A stretch of DNA of 64,000 nt from Dermatophagoides farinae. Its lineage: Eukaryota > Arthropoda > Arachnida > Sarcoptiformes > Pyroglyphidae. Positions within the stretch are counted from its first letter, which is position 1. Every line of letters begins with the position of its first letter. The stretch is from assembly GCF_024713945.1 (NCBI RefSeq), contig NC_134685.1, positions 1,426,001-1,490,000 on the forward strand, written 5' to 3'. Shown here one piece after another: positions 24,654-39,543 of the stretch. The notes below the pieces were generated by a model. It searched no databases. It saw only the letters and a list, made by a program, of their open reading frames with translations, and was not told where the DNA came from. A program made the position numbers and the translations under genes.

Positions 24654-27600
24654 ACTCACTCACTTTCTTGCACTAATGATTTAATCATCAAATCAGATAT
24701 ATGACAACAACAATATCAAGGTCAAAAATAGGTGTAAATTCACCATCCTCCTTCTATTTTTTTTTTATTTCACATCATCATTTTTTTTAATGGTCATATA
24801 ATTAATTATTTTTTTTCTCTAGATTATTAATGACACAACCAGTGTGTGGTGTACAATTAGTGGCCAACACCGTTTTTTTTAATTAGAGAAAAGAAAGGAA
24901 ATCCTGTGAAATGTCGAATGAAACAACAACAACAACAACAAAAACAAAAACAAAAACGAAGGGTCTAAATTTCAATCATATGGTTCACATTGTCATGTGA
25001 TTGTTGTCGTGGAACAACATTTGATTTGTTTTTTCAATTTAGAAATGAATGAAATGTTTTCACATTATTGATTGATTGATTGATTAGCATAATGGAAAGA
25101 AAAAAATGAAGACATTTTTTTTGGTCAATTTATAGTGACCGGTGGTTGTTGTTGTTGTTGTTTTTTTTGTCTGTTTCATTGCGTGCTGAACAAAAAAATG
25201 ACATTGTTTTTTTTAATCAAATAAATTTGTTTTTCTTCATCGAAAAAAAATATGAATATTTTTTTCCATTAGAAAAAATACAAGATTTGGTCATTCATTT
25301 TCATTTGGACATGATTATTTCTTTCTATTTGATTCGATAAATTCGATTTATCTAGAAAATTTTTGGATCACAAAAAGTTTGATTCCATCAATTGATCCAA
25401 TCATTAGAATTGAGCTTCTGGTACATGCACATACACACAATGGCACATGGAATGGCAACGAATAATAAATTATTAATTAACAATTGAAACCTAGATCGTT
25501 TTTTGCGTGTGTGTGTTTGTGAATAACGACAACAACAACAACGTTTCTCATTTTATTCAGAATATATTGATTGATTGATTACCAACCAGCCAACCAACCG
25601 ACCAGCCAACCAACAACAACAGCAAAATAAAATCGATCAATCGATAAATTATATACGTACTGTACAACATAAATCGATTCCCTAAGATATAATAATTCAA
25701 CAATCGATTGATTGATTGATTCATTCGATCCGTATATTATTATTCACTATGTGTGTGTCTTAATAATAATACATTTTTTTTATTCACTGGATCAAAGCTA
25801 ATTAATAAGAATCTTTTAGTGGGAATGATTTAGTTTCAATTTCACATTTAGGTGGGTATAGCAGTAGCAGTAGCAGCAGCTGGAAATTTTTTATTTTCTC
25901 GTCGAGTAACCCTAAAGGAGAGAGAGAAAGAGAGAATAAAACGGTATTAGGAGATGTGGCAAAAAAAAATCCAATCCCCTGAATATATTGAATATTCTGA
26001 TTGGGATTTTTTTCTACAATAGAATTTTATTAACAACAACAACAACAGCAATAATAATAAATGTAAGTGGATCATTTACTATTGATCATCATCATCATCA
26101 TAGTGGTCGGTCTGGTGTTTGAGAATAGAATTCATTTTTTTCTATTTAACAAATAGAATGAAAATTCTACAAGCAGCAGCAGCAACTGTTCATATTTCCA
26201 GATGACCAGCTGAGCAAGTTTTTTTTTGGTTCAGAATTCATTTTTTTTTTAAATTTCATTCACCAGAATGGAACAAATGTGTTTCAAGTGAAAAATGTAA
26301 AAAAAAATCAAATATTCAAGCGAAAAAAATATTAAAATCTGATCCACGTTGTTGTTGTTTGTCAGAGAATAATAATTTTGGTCAAAATTCTTTAATAATA
26401 AAAAAAGAAATTTCACTTTTATGCGATGAATTCTTTTTTTTGGCTGGGGAGGAGTGAAAAAACACCAACAGAATTACGAAGAATAATTTTAAAATTACCG
26501 TTTGTTGTTGTTGTTTTCAGTCGTTCGTTCGTAATATTTTCTTTTCCCATTTTCTGTGTGTGTTTGTTTGTCATCAACGAATCTTATAATATTATTTGGT
26601 AAAATTGGGTATACTGAATCCATGGTTCCATATGTTGCTAATGATTGTATATGGAACCTTGTTTTGTATCCAATGATGATGATGTCGTTTGGGTTATTTT
26701 TCCACTATGCACCCAAAATATATATGTGAAATGAATTCACCATTCTATTTTTTACCGTTAGTTTTTGAAATGAAACGAATTGATCCCTGATCATTTTTCT
26801 TTCTTCTTGTATATATGTGTATGTTTATCATCATTAATTCTGGTAAAGAATTTCACATCTTTCGTCATACGATGATGATGATGATGATAATAATTAAAGC
26901 TTAAATCCATCGACCAATACAATAAATGCATGTATGGCTTTATTATGTCAACAACGAAAAAAAAAAATTTTTTTTTTTGGTCTTTTTTTTCACTGCCATA
27001 CCAGAGACAATTAATAATCAGGTATTATCCCAATGTCAACGAGAATGTTTTTTTTCCCATTTTCAAATGGCTGTTTGTGTGTTTGGAAATTCTGGTCAAC
27101 CCGCAAATAAAAAAATTCTTTTATTTTCTACTAGGTTGATATTTTGCGAAAACAAAAAATGATTTATATTCTATGGTGGGCATTGAGAAATACTGAGAAA
27201 GTTGGATGGATTTAAGGTTACAACAGAATTGAGATTCTATAAATTGACTGTTTTTGGAGCCCAATCACAAGACAGAATTTTTATTTGAAATAGAAAAAAC
27301 AAAAAACGGCCAACGTAATAAACAAACAAACAATCAGACTTGAAATAAATTCATTGCTGATATATAAATATTTAATTCTGGTCAATTTTATTCAGCCACA
27401 TGTTATACAGAATCAAAAGAATTGTAGCAATTTAGTATTCAGATTCCAGTTTGACAAAATGTAATTACAGCTAGTTCGGCAAAGTGAGAATTTATTTAAT
27501 TTATTTTTTTTGCCATTTTACAAATTTCACAACAAAATAGTCGGTTGTTTGGTGTTGATCAATTTTTTTTTCACTCACACTCCCACACACACACACACAG

Positions 27601-27662
27601 AATAAAATTTTCAATTGTAATTCAAATTTTTGAATCGCCTCGAGCCATTGGATCGTTTAAGC

Positions 27663-27697
<35 letters not shown>

Positions 27698-28968
27698 AAA
27701 AGTTATTAGATTTTTTTTCAATTTAAAAAAAAATTTCTTAATATCAAAAACTTGATTCATATGAAAAGTTTAAATTGAATTTCTATAGTGAGAAAACGAC
27801 AAAATTTTCATTTACAAAAATTCAATAACAATTTATTGGTGGTTGCCGATCAACAAATGATCATCAATTTTGCACCTTCAAGCAATGTATGAATATATAA
27901 CTTAATCGAATGGAATGGGAATTTCAATTTTTTTTTTTTTTTTTTTTTGACAATTTCAATTGATTGTAAGAGAGAATTCAATTGGAAATTCTCGTTTGTT
28001 TGTTTGTTTTATCTTATTACATTTCTGTGATTTTTTTTTCTTGTCTGTTTGTTGTTGGAATCGACGACACTTTCAGGCCCAATTTTTTTCTCAGTGTCAA
28101 TTTAAATTAAGATGGCACATATTCACAAACACACACACAGAGAGTGACATTAGAACGACAACAATCTCATTTTGTCCACAATCACAAAATTTTCTTTTTC
28201 TTTACATTCTTCTTTAGATCCATTTAGATTCTTCATTCTCCCATTCCGGTGATGTGTGTGTGTGTGTTTGCTTTTCAGTTTGTTTTTTTTCTTTTGTTTC
28301 GTTTCGTTTCATTAATTACAGCCAAAGTAGAAAAGAAAAGAAAAAGTTAAATCTAATTTAAATCAAATTCCAGCATTTACTGTCGTTAATGTGAATATTC
28401 TGTGTGTGTATAAATGTGATTTTATGTTTTGAAAAATCTTGAAAAAGAACGGTAAAGAAAAAAACGTTTTTTTCTCTTTCTTTATCATCATTCAAAGGAT
28501 TAAACCAGAAGGAAAAAAAGGTTAATTCAATTTAGCAGTGAAAATCGAAAATTGGAATAAAAAAAAGAAGAAAAAAAAATTATCAGAAAAAAGTGTGAAA
28601 ACAGAAAAACAGTACCGAATTGAGAATGTCAAGTGTTATTTTTTTTTTTTGCTGTGTCTGATGTTTAGATATTCACACAAGAATCAAGAATATGTTTAGT
28701 GCACTACATATATACTGGATGTGAAATGAGATTTAATTTTACCACCAAAATAAAAGTTTTATCCATTGAGCTAATCTTGAATCAAAAGAGAACCAAGAAA
28801 CAGATCTGTTAATGTCAGGTTTTTTTTCTGTTTTTTTTCTGTTCCAAATTTTTTTTGTTGCCATCGATAATCTGTTTTGATTTCATTAAATGAAAATGAA
28901 AAATTTTCCATCGTAAAATTCCTGACGGAAATCATTGTAATAATCATCAAATGCACACATACAGTGAA

Positions 28969-28994
28969 AGAGAGAGAGAGAGAGAGAGAGAGAA
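28969..28994. repeat. (GA)n microsatellite
   Basis: Thirteen AG units in a row, beginning at the end of a CA-rich tract. Confidence 0.85.
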
Positions 28995-31900
28995 GAAAAT
29001 AAAAAAAAAGATCGACAATCATCAAGATCATTATCATCATAATAAATTAATTAACATTTTATAACTGTGTGTGTGTGTGTGTGCGGGCAAACAACAAACT
29101 TTTTTTTGGGAAAATGGGAAAACTTTCAGTCATCGAACAAATAACCCTGGGATTCAAGATGATGATGATGAATAAATTTACTATAGTTGTTCCAATGATG
29201 ATGAAGAGGCACAAACACACACACAGAAAAAAAATATGGATAAAATCCGGATCGATCCATCGGAAAATTCTCTCGAGTATATAAGAATGAAAACTGGCAG
29301 TGGTATGGCACACGATGGACAATCGAAAAGCCGAGAAAAAGAAAAAAAAGTTCCAATTTTTTGTATTTTTCGTTTTTTTTTCTTCGAAAAAAAGAACATT
29401 TGCCCATCAAATCAATTCAATTCAGCACCATCAAATTATTGAAAAGAAGAAGAAAAAAAATTGAATGGCTGAATGATAGGGACAAAAAAAATTTGTCAAC
29501 ATTGAAGTGGTGTGTGTACTGTGCTCATTAAAATTGATAAGTTTTTTTTTTGAGATTTTGTTGCCATCATCATCATCCAAATCATCGATTTGATGGACTT
29601 TGAAATGATTTAGATTTTCGAGAATTTCGTTTCTCCCTCTCACTCGACCATCATCATCATCATTCCATCGTCATTCAATCTGGTCATCATAATTATGGCA
29701 TTATTAGTGCAATAGATATGAGTGTGTGTGTGTCTATTGAGTGGAAAAGATGAAAAAAAATGAATGAATTGAAATAAATCCCTATGGATTTACTGTATTT
29801 ACACACAGACACTAGGGACACAGACAAACTTTTTTTCTTCTAAATCCCACAATATCAGTAGAAACCTGTGCACATGAATCCCGATGATCCATATGATGAT
29901 GATGATGATGAACTCAGGTAATGGATAATTTGGAATTTTTCAATGATAATGATGATAAAAAGGGCGGTACATGGAACCGGATGATGATGTTGATGATGAA
30001 CTTTTCAACATTTGTTTTTCTGGATTTTATTGCTGTTGTTATTCTCGTTTTTTTTTTGTTGTTGTTGTTGCTGGGCTATTTAATTCTAATCCAGAATTTT
30101 TTTTTTTTTGCAAAATCAAAATGGCTTTGAATTTGATCATTTAAAGATGAATGAAATGTATGAACAAAAAAAAAATTCCGGATGTACAGGAAATCCTAGC
30201 CATTTTCTTGTTTAGTTTTCTTTTTAAAATCAAATAAATGGAAATTGATCCATTCTCTGTTCATGTGTTGTGATCATCATCATCATCATCATTTGTTTTA
30301 TAATACCGTAACAACAGAATCCAGATCCCAGATCCATTGATGATGATGATGATCACTGGAATTATCATTATCAATAGCCATCTTTTTTTTATAGTGAAGG
30401 AGGTGATGGTGTTCATTCATTCATTCCATATATAATGGACAATAATAATGATAAACCCGCATTTTTCAAGAATAAAGGAAAAAAAATGTAACATAATGGT
30501 CAATAGTAGATTTAAAATGGACATTATGACCACCATCACCACCATCATCATTTTCCATCATTTTAATATGATCATCATCATCAAATGGATGTTTCTGTTT
30601 ATTCCAAATGGCATCCAATGGTATTTCTGGAAACATTACTTTTGAGTAGTTTGAATATACATTCATCTAATTGTAAAGTTAATACCATGTGTGTGTGTGT
30701 GTGTGTGCATTAGTATTGATGACCGAAAATTGGATAATTGAAGTAATGAATATATGTGTGTGTGTCGAATGTGTACAAATCATTGCTATTATCATCATGG
30801 ACTTTTAGATGTTTGGAATTTGTGTTTGTGTGTGTGTGTGTGGGACGATTCTGTATGTCAATTTTTTTTTGGATTCATAATTTCATTCGGCAAAAAAAAA
30901 ATTTTTTCAAATTTTTTTGCCCTTTTTTTCGTGTTCCAGAAAATGGATGATGACCGGAAATTGTTGTTGTTGTTGTTGTTGGTTTAATGTAAAGAAAAAA
31001 AGAAGAAAAAAAATGAAAAGTGTTTCTGGCCCGTAGGCAAAAAGAGACGGTAATTTTTTTCTTTTGTACACACACACACACACACACACACAATAACGAT
31101 AATGGGCGTTTGTGTAAATTGAATTCGGGAACGGAAAATTTTTTTTGATTTCATTTTTTCTTCTTTTTGTTCATCATACAAATCATCATCAATTTTTTTT
31201 AGACAGTGAAAATTGAATTTTGCCATAAAAAGCTTCGGGCTACTTGCTGTTTTTGGTGTTTGTTGTGACACATACACACATACACACACACACGAACAAA
31301 CAAACAAACAAATACAGACAGACAAAACGTGCGAATAATTGATTACAACCATTGACGGGATCATTGAATCTAGAACCGGACTTTTTTCGTTTTTTTTTTC
31401 TCTACACATAAATTCTGTTTCTGGTTGTTAAAAAAAAACGAAAAAAGTCAAAAAAAAAACTTTGATATCGATTCTAATTTGGAAAAAAATAATCATAAAA
31501 GTAAATTTAATTTTCAAATGAAATCAGAAACTTTCTATTGTGTTACAAGAAAACAGAAAAAAATTAAATTCTAAAAATGTAACTAAAAAAAACGACAACC
31601 CCTGAATCAGAATCTCTTGACAGAAAACAAAGAAAAAGATTAAATTTATTCCGTACAAACAAACAAACAAACAAACTTTGTTTGTTTGAAAAGCAAAAAA
31701 AAAAAACGATTGATCATGGATCTGATTGAATGAATGAAGATGAAGATCGATGTGTAAGTTTTTTTTTCACAGAATCAGTTTAATACATGTGTGTGTGTGT
31801 GTGTGTATGGTTGGGTGTAAACTTTCTTAGAACGGAAATTGTTTATTTTCTTTCCTTTATCGATATATATTCGATACGTTTGTTTGTTTGTTTGTTTGTC

Positions 31901-32808
31901 GATTTTATTTGTTTTCAACACATTTAATACTATTGGCTACTGTTGTTGGTAACGGTAAGAATTTAATACGGACTGTTTGAAAAAAAATATCTGGCAAACA
32001 ACAACAACAACGGCAACATCCCTTCATTGACCATCATGGTATCATGGTATTTAAGGATTCGGATTTTTTCTCTTTTTCCATTTTCTTCATATATATCGAT
32101 ATGTGTGTGTGTGTGTGTGTGTGTGTATTACCGTGGTGTGAAAAAAAAACAGGAAACATATTACAGTCAAACATACATTGACTGTCAACATTGGTTAATC
32201 TAGATAAATTAAGATTAATACAGCATAAAGAGAAAGCAACAACAACAAAAAAAACAAAATAACATTTGTGGATGTAAGGAAAATGGTACGACAACGAAAA
32301 CAACAACAACAACAACAACAACAACGACAGCAAAAGAATCCTGAATTTCATCATCGATTCTTGTTTTTTTTTTACTGGGTAGCAGTAGTAGCTGTTGTTG
32401 TGATCATATCACACACCAACCAATGGCCAAGAATCACGAACGAAAATTTTTTTTTTTTTTCTTTTTCATTTCATTTGATTCTTTCGTTTTTTTTTTGTTT
32501 TCGATAGTTAGAGATTTTCTTTTCACACTTATTCTTGTGCTGCTGTTTTTTTTCTGTTTTGTTTTTACCCATTTTCACGATCGATCGATCGATTACCAAA
32601 AAAAAAAAAAAAAAAATGAAGAAAGAATAAAACGTGTCCTAACACTGTGATTGAGATTATTGATATAAATGTGTCTGTGTGTGTGTTTGTATCACCCTGA
32701 AAAAAAAGAAAAGTTATTTGAAATCAAATAAATAAAGAGATTAAGATCGACACAGGATTCTTACTTACACACACACACACACACACACATTCTATTTTCA
32801 TTTATTCA

Positions 32809-33270
32809 TTGGAATTTTTTTTCTCGATTCTGACATCAATAACAGCAACAGAATTTCATTTATCCATCTTATTATTATTACATGATGATGATGTGGAAAC
32901 ACATTGTAATCAAAAAAAACAACAACAACAACAAATCGACCATCAACAACAATTTGATGATTCATTTTATATTTCTTCATTTTCAATGATGATGACAGAA
33001 TATTTTCTTTTTATTTCATTTCAAAAAAAACCGGTCGATTCAGTAAATTTTGTCCTTGTTTTATTTATATATGTATATATGGCTTGTTGTTATCGTCATC
33101 CTATAGGATGTGTTGAAAATTTTTTCCATTTGTTTAATATATATATGGCCATATATTGTTGTCATCATTGTTTTTGTTGTTGTTGTTGTTGTTGTTGTCT
33201 GAATCGATGGAATAAACATGTAACAACATTGGATGGCAAAACAAACAAACAAGCAAACAAGCGAAAATAA
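32809..33270 (+). other. Open frame of 154 codons, unassigned and doubtful
   Basis: The frame is open for 462 nt but does not begin with ATG; the first ATG codons come mid-frame in a short ATGATGATG run. It contains Gln runs, two hydrophobic segments around VNFVLVLFIYVYMACC, an eight-Cys run from (TGT)n, and a Lys/Asn-rich end. About a third of it is translated trinucleotide repeat. I recognise no domain. It could be chance openness caused by CAA/TTG repeats lacking stops. Confidence 0.12.
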
Positions 33271-33765
33271 AAACATGGACAATAACAACTCAATACTACT
33301 AAAGCAGTAAAGAATGGACAATAATCGATGATCAAAATCGAAAGAAAATGAAATGAATTGAATTCTAAATGTAAATGGTTGTCTAATATATAAATATTAA
33401 CAAGCCAAAGTAGTGTAGAGAAAAACAAGGAGACAGGAATCCAATATTGGAAGAATATCTCGATACATACGAATGTGTGTGTGCGTATGAACCTGTGATT
33501 TTTTTTTTTTTTTTTTTTTTTGGTTTCAGATTTGAATTTTTCCATTTTCCATTGCATTGTATGAAATTTAACCAGAAAAAAATAAAGTCATGGTAAAATA
33601 AATTTTCATTTTTTTTTATTTTGACATGACCAACCAACAACAACAACAACAACAAAAAGCCTCATTTGATACACACACCCACACCTACATCCAATTCAAC
33701 CTCGTGTGTCAACCAGAGAGAAAAAAAAATGATTATGATTTATGTTGAAACAACACGGAATATAC

Positions 33766-33766
33766 G

Positions 33767-33811
<45 letters not shown>

Positions 33812-33812
33812 A
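33766..33812. repeat. (CAA)n repeat
   Basis: About 15 CAA units with one CGA interruption, just upstream of the candidate exon at 33903. Confidence 0.85.
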
Positions 33813-33841
33813 TAACGAACGATGACAACATTATTCGATTT

Positions 33842-33868
33842 TCATCATCATCATCATCATCATCATCG
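33842..33868. repeat. (ATC)n repeat
   Basis: Nine uninterrupted TCA units. Confidence 0.85.
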
Positions 33869-33902
33869 ATAAAGTTTATTTATTCTCTTCATCATCATCA
33901 TC

Positions 33903-34043
33903 ATGGACTTTATTATTATCGACAAACATACTGGCTCACATTTACAACACAGAAGCATTGAATTTCAACAACAACAACAACAACAACAACAGCAACAAAA
34001 AAAAAAGAAGCAAAAGCAAAACTTCAATCAGAATATGGTATGA
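33903..34043 (+). CDS. Candidate short ORF or first coding exon, Gln-rich, 46 aa
   Basis: An ATG in good context (atcATGG) opens MDFIIIDKHTGSHLQHRSIEF, then eleven Gln, a Lys-rich patch and FNQNM. It ends at a stop at 34041-34043, or at a possible GTATGA splice donor directly after Met45 (34038). It follows CAA and ATC tracts that would suit a 5'UTR. A phase-0 donor here cannot be joined in frame to the SPSB acceptor at 53003, which needs two preceding codon bases. I recognise no family. An overlapping second frame (about 33958-34161) is also open, which weakens the case. Confidence 0.18.
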   Translation: MDFIIIDKHTGSHLQHRSIEFQQQQQQQQQQQKKKKQKQNFNQNMV

Positions 34044-37000
34044 TTATAAATCAAATTCAGTTCAATATGTACTGACTGAAAAAAATCAACGTTCAAATTG
34101 TTGTTGTTGTTGTTGTCGTTGTTGTAAAAAAAGTTCCAAAATTGTAGTAATAGTAAAGTAAATTAGAAATCATGTTTCCACATCTTCACACTTTTTTTCT
34201 CTTTGATTCTCCAAGTTGTCAACTCTTTTAACACTTATCGTATAGCTTCTCTGTTCCAAAAAAAATAAAAAAAAGTTCCAGATGGAATGATGAACATGTT
34301 TGAACTCTGTTTGTTGAATTTCATTCTGTTTTCTCTCATCCAGAATAGAATAGAATAGAGCTATACATATCACACACATCCAACTAGGATCATTTTTCAA
34401 CCAACATTCGATAATTTCTTAGATTTTTGTTTTCCAAAGTTTCCAAAGAGGTTCGCGTTGTGTCACAAGAACGTTTTTTTTTCTTCTGCAGAGACATTTG
34501 AAATGAAATGTTTTTTGTTCTGTTTTTTGTTTTTCTGTTTTGTGTGAAAAACAAAATTAATGACAACAACAAGCAACGACCAATAATACCAATGGTTATT
34601 TGTTCATTGTGTAAGTTGAAATTGTTCACATTTTGTTCATTCACAATTCTCTCGGTGTTTTTTTCTCTCATTCTTTTCTGGTCAATTTCGATCTGAAAAA
34701 AACAATACAATACAAACACACACAAACAAAACAAAACATTCTATGAAATCGATCTGAGAGTCGATTATTTTTGCATTTCCAAAAACAGAAAAAAAACATT
34801 CATTTGTTAGCCTGGAAAACAAAAAAAAAATATTCGCAAATATTCTATTGTTTAGTAGCCACCAACGAATATACGATGATTATTTTTTACTATATGTGTG
34901 AGTGAGTGAGTGAGTTAGGCGTAAATTGATGATGAACTTCTGATGGCCATGAATGAAGAAACTTGAGATTTTTTTTTTTTTTTTTTTTTGGTTTTCTCCC
35001 AATGATGTGAAATAATATTCTGAAATTGTAAAAGTTTTTATTATTCAACAAACAATGAACAAAAAAATCGATTCTATCGATTGTTTCGACACTCTCTCCG
35101 ATTAAGTTTTTTTTTTGCTTCTAATTTTTCTGCCGGGTGTTTTGTTGTTGTTGTTGTTTTTGTTGATGATGATAATCATGAAAAACAAACAAAAATTCGA
35201 TTTTTTTATTCCACGCTTCATTCTTATCTGGTTATATTCACATCCATCCACCCGATTCATTTATTCATTCATTCAATTCGATTGTTGTTCGAAGAAACAG
35301 CAACATGAAAATCCTTTTGTTGTTGGCGATGTTGTAAAACAAGAAAACAACAACAACAAACAAACGAAAAAAAAATTCGAGTAATATATTCTGGGGTCGA
35401 ATATTCTAATCCCCGAACATATCGAATCGTCTTTGTCCCAAACACACACACACAAACAAATCTTATGCCCATAATGAAGATCATTTTCATCGGATAAAAA
35501 AGAAAAGAAGAAAAAAATACCAACCGTTATTCTCGTAAAATAAAATGAATGTGTCATTATTTGTCGTTCGTGTCTTAATCGTGTAGGACCAAGAAATTTC
35601 ATTTGAGCAACAAAGAATGAAAAAACAAAAAAAAAAAAAAAAAATGAAAAAAAAAACCTAATCAAACAAAAAGCTTGCATTTTTTTTCTTCTCTCTTCCT
35701 CTCTCCCTCTCACACTTTTCTCCAGCCACAAAAAAAAATCGAATGAATCCAAGCCAAACGGTGACAGGCCTAAAAATATACAACACACACACACACATAT
35801 GAGGATTACATCATTACATGAATTTCGAATTTTCATTTTGGATCCAAATTGGAATTGGGAATAATAATAATAATAAAAAAAATTATTCAAGCCTAAATTA
35901 GAGTATAATCTAAATTGACACATTCATCTCCGGTAATGATAATTTTTTTTCTCTCTCTCTTTGAATGAATACTAACCATTAGAATCGAATCAATGAGCAA
36001 AAAAAAAAAAAAATAAAAAGTTTCTCGCTCGCTTCATTCATCATCATCAACATTCGAATCAAACGATTCCGGATTCCATATTCTTATTGTTTTGATTTCT
36101 ATCCAGATTTTGATCGAAAACAACACATACACACGGTTCTGTGTTTTCCGTGTATATCCAAAAAAAAAAATATGTGTGCCCGCATTAATTGTTTTCCATT
36201 TTTCTTCGCACACTTTTTTTTCTAATGATTCTGATTCTGGTGATTTTGAATTTTTTTTTTAAGAAAAAAAAAATTTTCTTGTTTTGACTTTTCACTTGAT
36301 TCGTTGATGCTAATCATAATTATAATAACAAATACATACCGGAAAAAAAACATTCAAAAATAATATGTGATGATGATCATGTGAATTACCAATTTTCACT
36401 TTTCACCCACATCATGTTAAATATGATAATAATCAAATTTGCATATTATAATGGTTGTCGTTGCCGTTGCCGTTGTCATGATCATCATCAATGTTATTTG
36501 CAGCAAATAAGTAGCAGCAGCTGTCGATGATGACATGATAATCATCATACATACATATACAAAATACACACGGTGATAATGAGAATTTTGTACAGAAAAA
36601 CAAAAAATTCTTGAAAAATTCCAATTCATTTTGGAATAATAACAACAACAGCAACAAGATGCTGATGCATTAGAGTGGAACAAAAAAAAATTCCAAATGG
36701 ATCGAAATGAATTTCAATTTCATTCAATCAATCCAATAGACACACACATACACTGAACGTAATTAGCCATATTGCGTCATGCAACGACAAAAAAATGGCC
36801 CATAATTATCATTATGTACATTCACATTATATAACGAAAAAAAAAATGTGGACAACAACCAAAAAAAAAAAAAAAAAAATCACACAGAATACACATACAC
36901 ACCTAATACACCAGCATTAAGCATCATCATCATTGTTGTTGTTGTTGTTGTTGTTGTCATTATTATATTTAGGTTTTATATTCATTCCATTTGATGATAC

Positions 37001-39543
37001 ACACACACACACACTGGGAGAGAGAGAGCATAAAATAAGTGCAAACTTCAATTAAGATCAATAACAATCAACTACCAGTAATACAAATAGTGGCCATAAT
37101 GACATACCATCATATATTATGGTGATCTTGAATCACCACCAGAAAGGGAGAGAGAAAACAATATTCTCAATGAAATTCTCGAAGAATATTCCGAAAAGTG
37201 GAAAATTTTCATTTTTATTCGATTCGCACCATTCATTCAACCAAATGAAATGTCGTTTTTTTGCGTTTATTTTTCGTTGTTGTTGTTGTTGTTGTTGTTG
37301 TTCAACATCTTTATCATTCATTCATTCACTCATTTTGCCTTGTGTGTGTGTGTGTGTGTATGTGTGTGTGGAAAAACCAAATCAAACCGAAAGAAAAAAA
37401 AATCGGTTATGCCATCATCATCGTGAAAGAAAGAAAAATGAAAAATTCGTGCATTGAATTTATAATTGATTTTGTTTTTTTCGTTGGGTTCCTGAAAATA
37501 TAAAGTGAATATAAATGTGACAATGAAAATGAAAACAAAAAACAACCAGACATAAAGTAAAATGATCTCCATCTCCATCTCTCTCTCAGTGTTTATACGG
37601 TTTTGGTTTTTTTTTTAATACGTGCACACGGTTTAACGGGATTTCCGTGCACAAAAAAAAAAATGTTGATGATGATAATCATCGATGATGAAAAACATTG
37701 ACAATTGTTTTTTTTCATATATATTTAAAGAATATTCTTATCCTACCCCCGGATATTCTTATTGTTTTGTGGGCGTTTTGTTGTTGTTGTTGTTGTTTGG
37801 TGTATACGTGTATGTTGGTGGTGGTGGTGGATCACATATCATTACGTTCATAGTATCCGTGACACGCGTCACAATCAAAAATAACCACCACCATCATCAT
37901 CATTCATTCATTTTGATTTTTTTCGTTTTGTTTGTCTCTTTTTTTTCCTCCAAGAATATAAAAAAAAACAATTTTCATTCATTACAGATTTTCAAATCCA
38001 CTTCCGTCATGATTTGCTTCAAATTGCTTGTGTTTTTTTGTTTTGTTTTAGTTTGTTTGTTTTTTCGTATGTCCGTTGATGAAAAAAAAACCTAAAAGGG
38101 AAATTTTTCCAAAAATTCAAATTACTAGTGACCAATGGCCAAAAAAACAATTCTGTTACGTGATTTAAATGTTTAATGAGATCTAATATTTATGTTGATT
38201 TGGTAGGTCACCACAATTCATCAATCTATCAACTACCAGCCAAAAAAAATCAGATAATCGAATTAAAAATTAGAATCTGAAAAGATTTTTTCGCATTCGG
38301 CAATTGTTACAATTTTGAGTTTAATTTTTTTTTGTTGTTTTGTTTTTTGTTTTTGTTTCAAATTTAGGACTAATTTCATATGACCTTGCGTAGTTGTTTT
38401 TGTTTACTCATCCCATCACATTGATTTCCTGTTATAATCAAATTTCAACGTTCAGGGTTTTTTTTTGTTTGTTTGTGGTCGAAAGATTTTTTTTTTATTT
38501 TAAATTTCACAAATGAAAAATTCAGTCAACCAACAAATAACGGTATTAGCAGTGATGTACAAACACAAAAAAAAAATTGCAATTTCCATGGACGTGACTT
38601 TAAGAAAAAATTTTCTTTGAAAAAATGAAAAAAAAAATATGAATCGAACATGAATATCGGTGATTTTTGTTTCGTTTTTGTGGGTTTTTTTTTCGGAATC
38701 ATCATCCAGTATGCATTAATGTAATTAATGTTCAATCAACAGGATATACACTTATCATCACAAGAATGGATTAATTCTAGGTTTTTTTTTCGTTACGTTA
38801 ATGTATATATTCTGATTTTTTTTCAGGAATCCAACCAACCATCCAGGGAACTAAAAAGAATCCAACGAGAAATGAGAATGAATAGAAAAAAATGACATCC
38901 GAGAATCATCTCTATTCTACTACTAACAACAACAACAACAACAACGACGACGACCACATTTGGTAACATGATATATGGCTTTTGAAGATGATGCGGCCTT
39001 TTGTTTATGGTAGTAGTTCAATTGTATATTATCAATGGGAAACACTTTGAATCAAAGCTTTTTTCATTTTTTTCCTACGACAATGAATTCTTCATTCTTG
39101 TGAATGATTAATATGCAAATTTTTTCTACTTTTCGCTTTTTTTTCACTTTTTGTTTTGCATTTTTCAAGTGTATATTTTATACCGGATGATGAATATAAA
39201 CACACACACACACACAAACGCATCACTGACGGTTCAATCTTGGGGTTCTATTTTTTTAGATCCGGAATATTCTCGTGTTTTTTTTGTTTTTTGTACAAAA
39301 GTCATATATCATTTTTTCCACCACCACCACCACCAACATCATCATCATCATTCAGTGTATCAAATCCGAGAATCAATTGATACCAGTCAATATCAAATTC
39401 ACATTCGAATCGGTTAATTCTGTTTTTAAAAAAGCGAAAAAAAAATTCAGATTCTTGTTCATATCAAGAATGAGAAAAAAAATCGAATTTTAAAAATTTG
39501 AAAATTGACTTTTTTTCATTTAGCATCATCATCATTCTTTTTG

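Larger units (their letters stand above)
15584..32808. other. Gene-poor repeat-rich region, part 2
   Basis: No gene is supported on either strand. It contains (CT)n at 24629-24653, (GA)n at 28969-28994, many GT/CA, TTG/CAA and GAT/ATC tracts, long A/T runs, DRE-like dyads at 17985-18008 and an 18-bp palindrome at 19368-19385. The open frames of 60-110 codons read as strings of His, Val, Asn, Thr, Cys-Val or Ser-Leu, as expected from translated microsatellites. Confidence 0.55.

Noticed and set aside
26926-27162. 78-codon frame with a less repetitive C-terminal half
   Set aside because: No splice signals, no conserved-looking motif, and a second frame over the same bases is equally open.
33139-33156. 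Palindrome around ATATATGGCCATATAT
   Set aside because: Notable but expected by chance at some rate in such AT-rich DNA; it lies inside a doubtful frame with no other regulatory signs.
35273-35923. 216-codon open frame on the minus strand
   Set aside because: It is made of poly-Phe, poly-Tyr and Cys-Val strings from A/T runs and GT repeats, has no recognisable domain and no coherent splice context.
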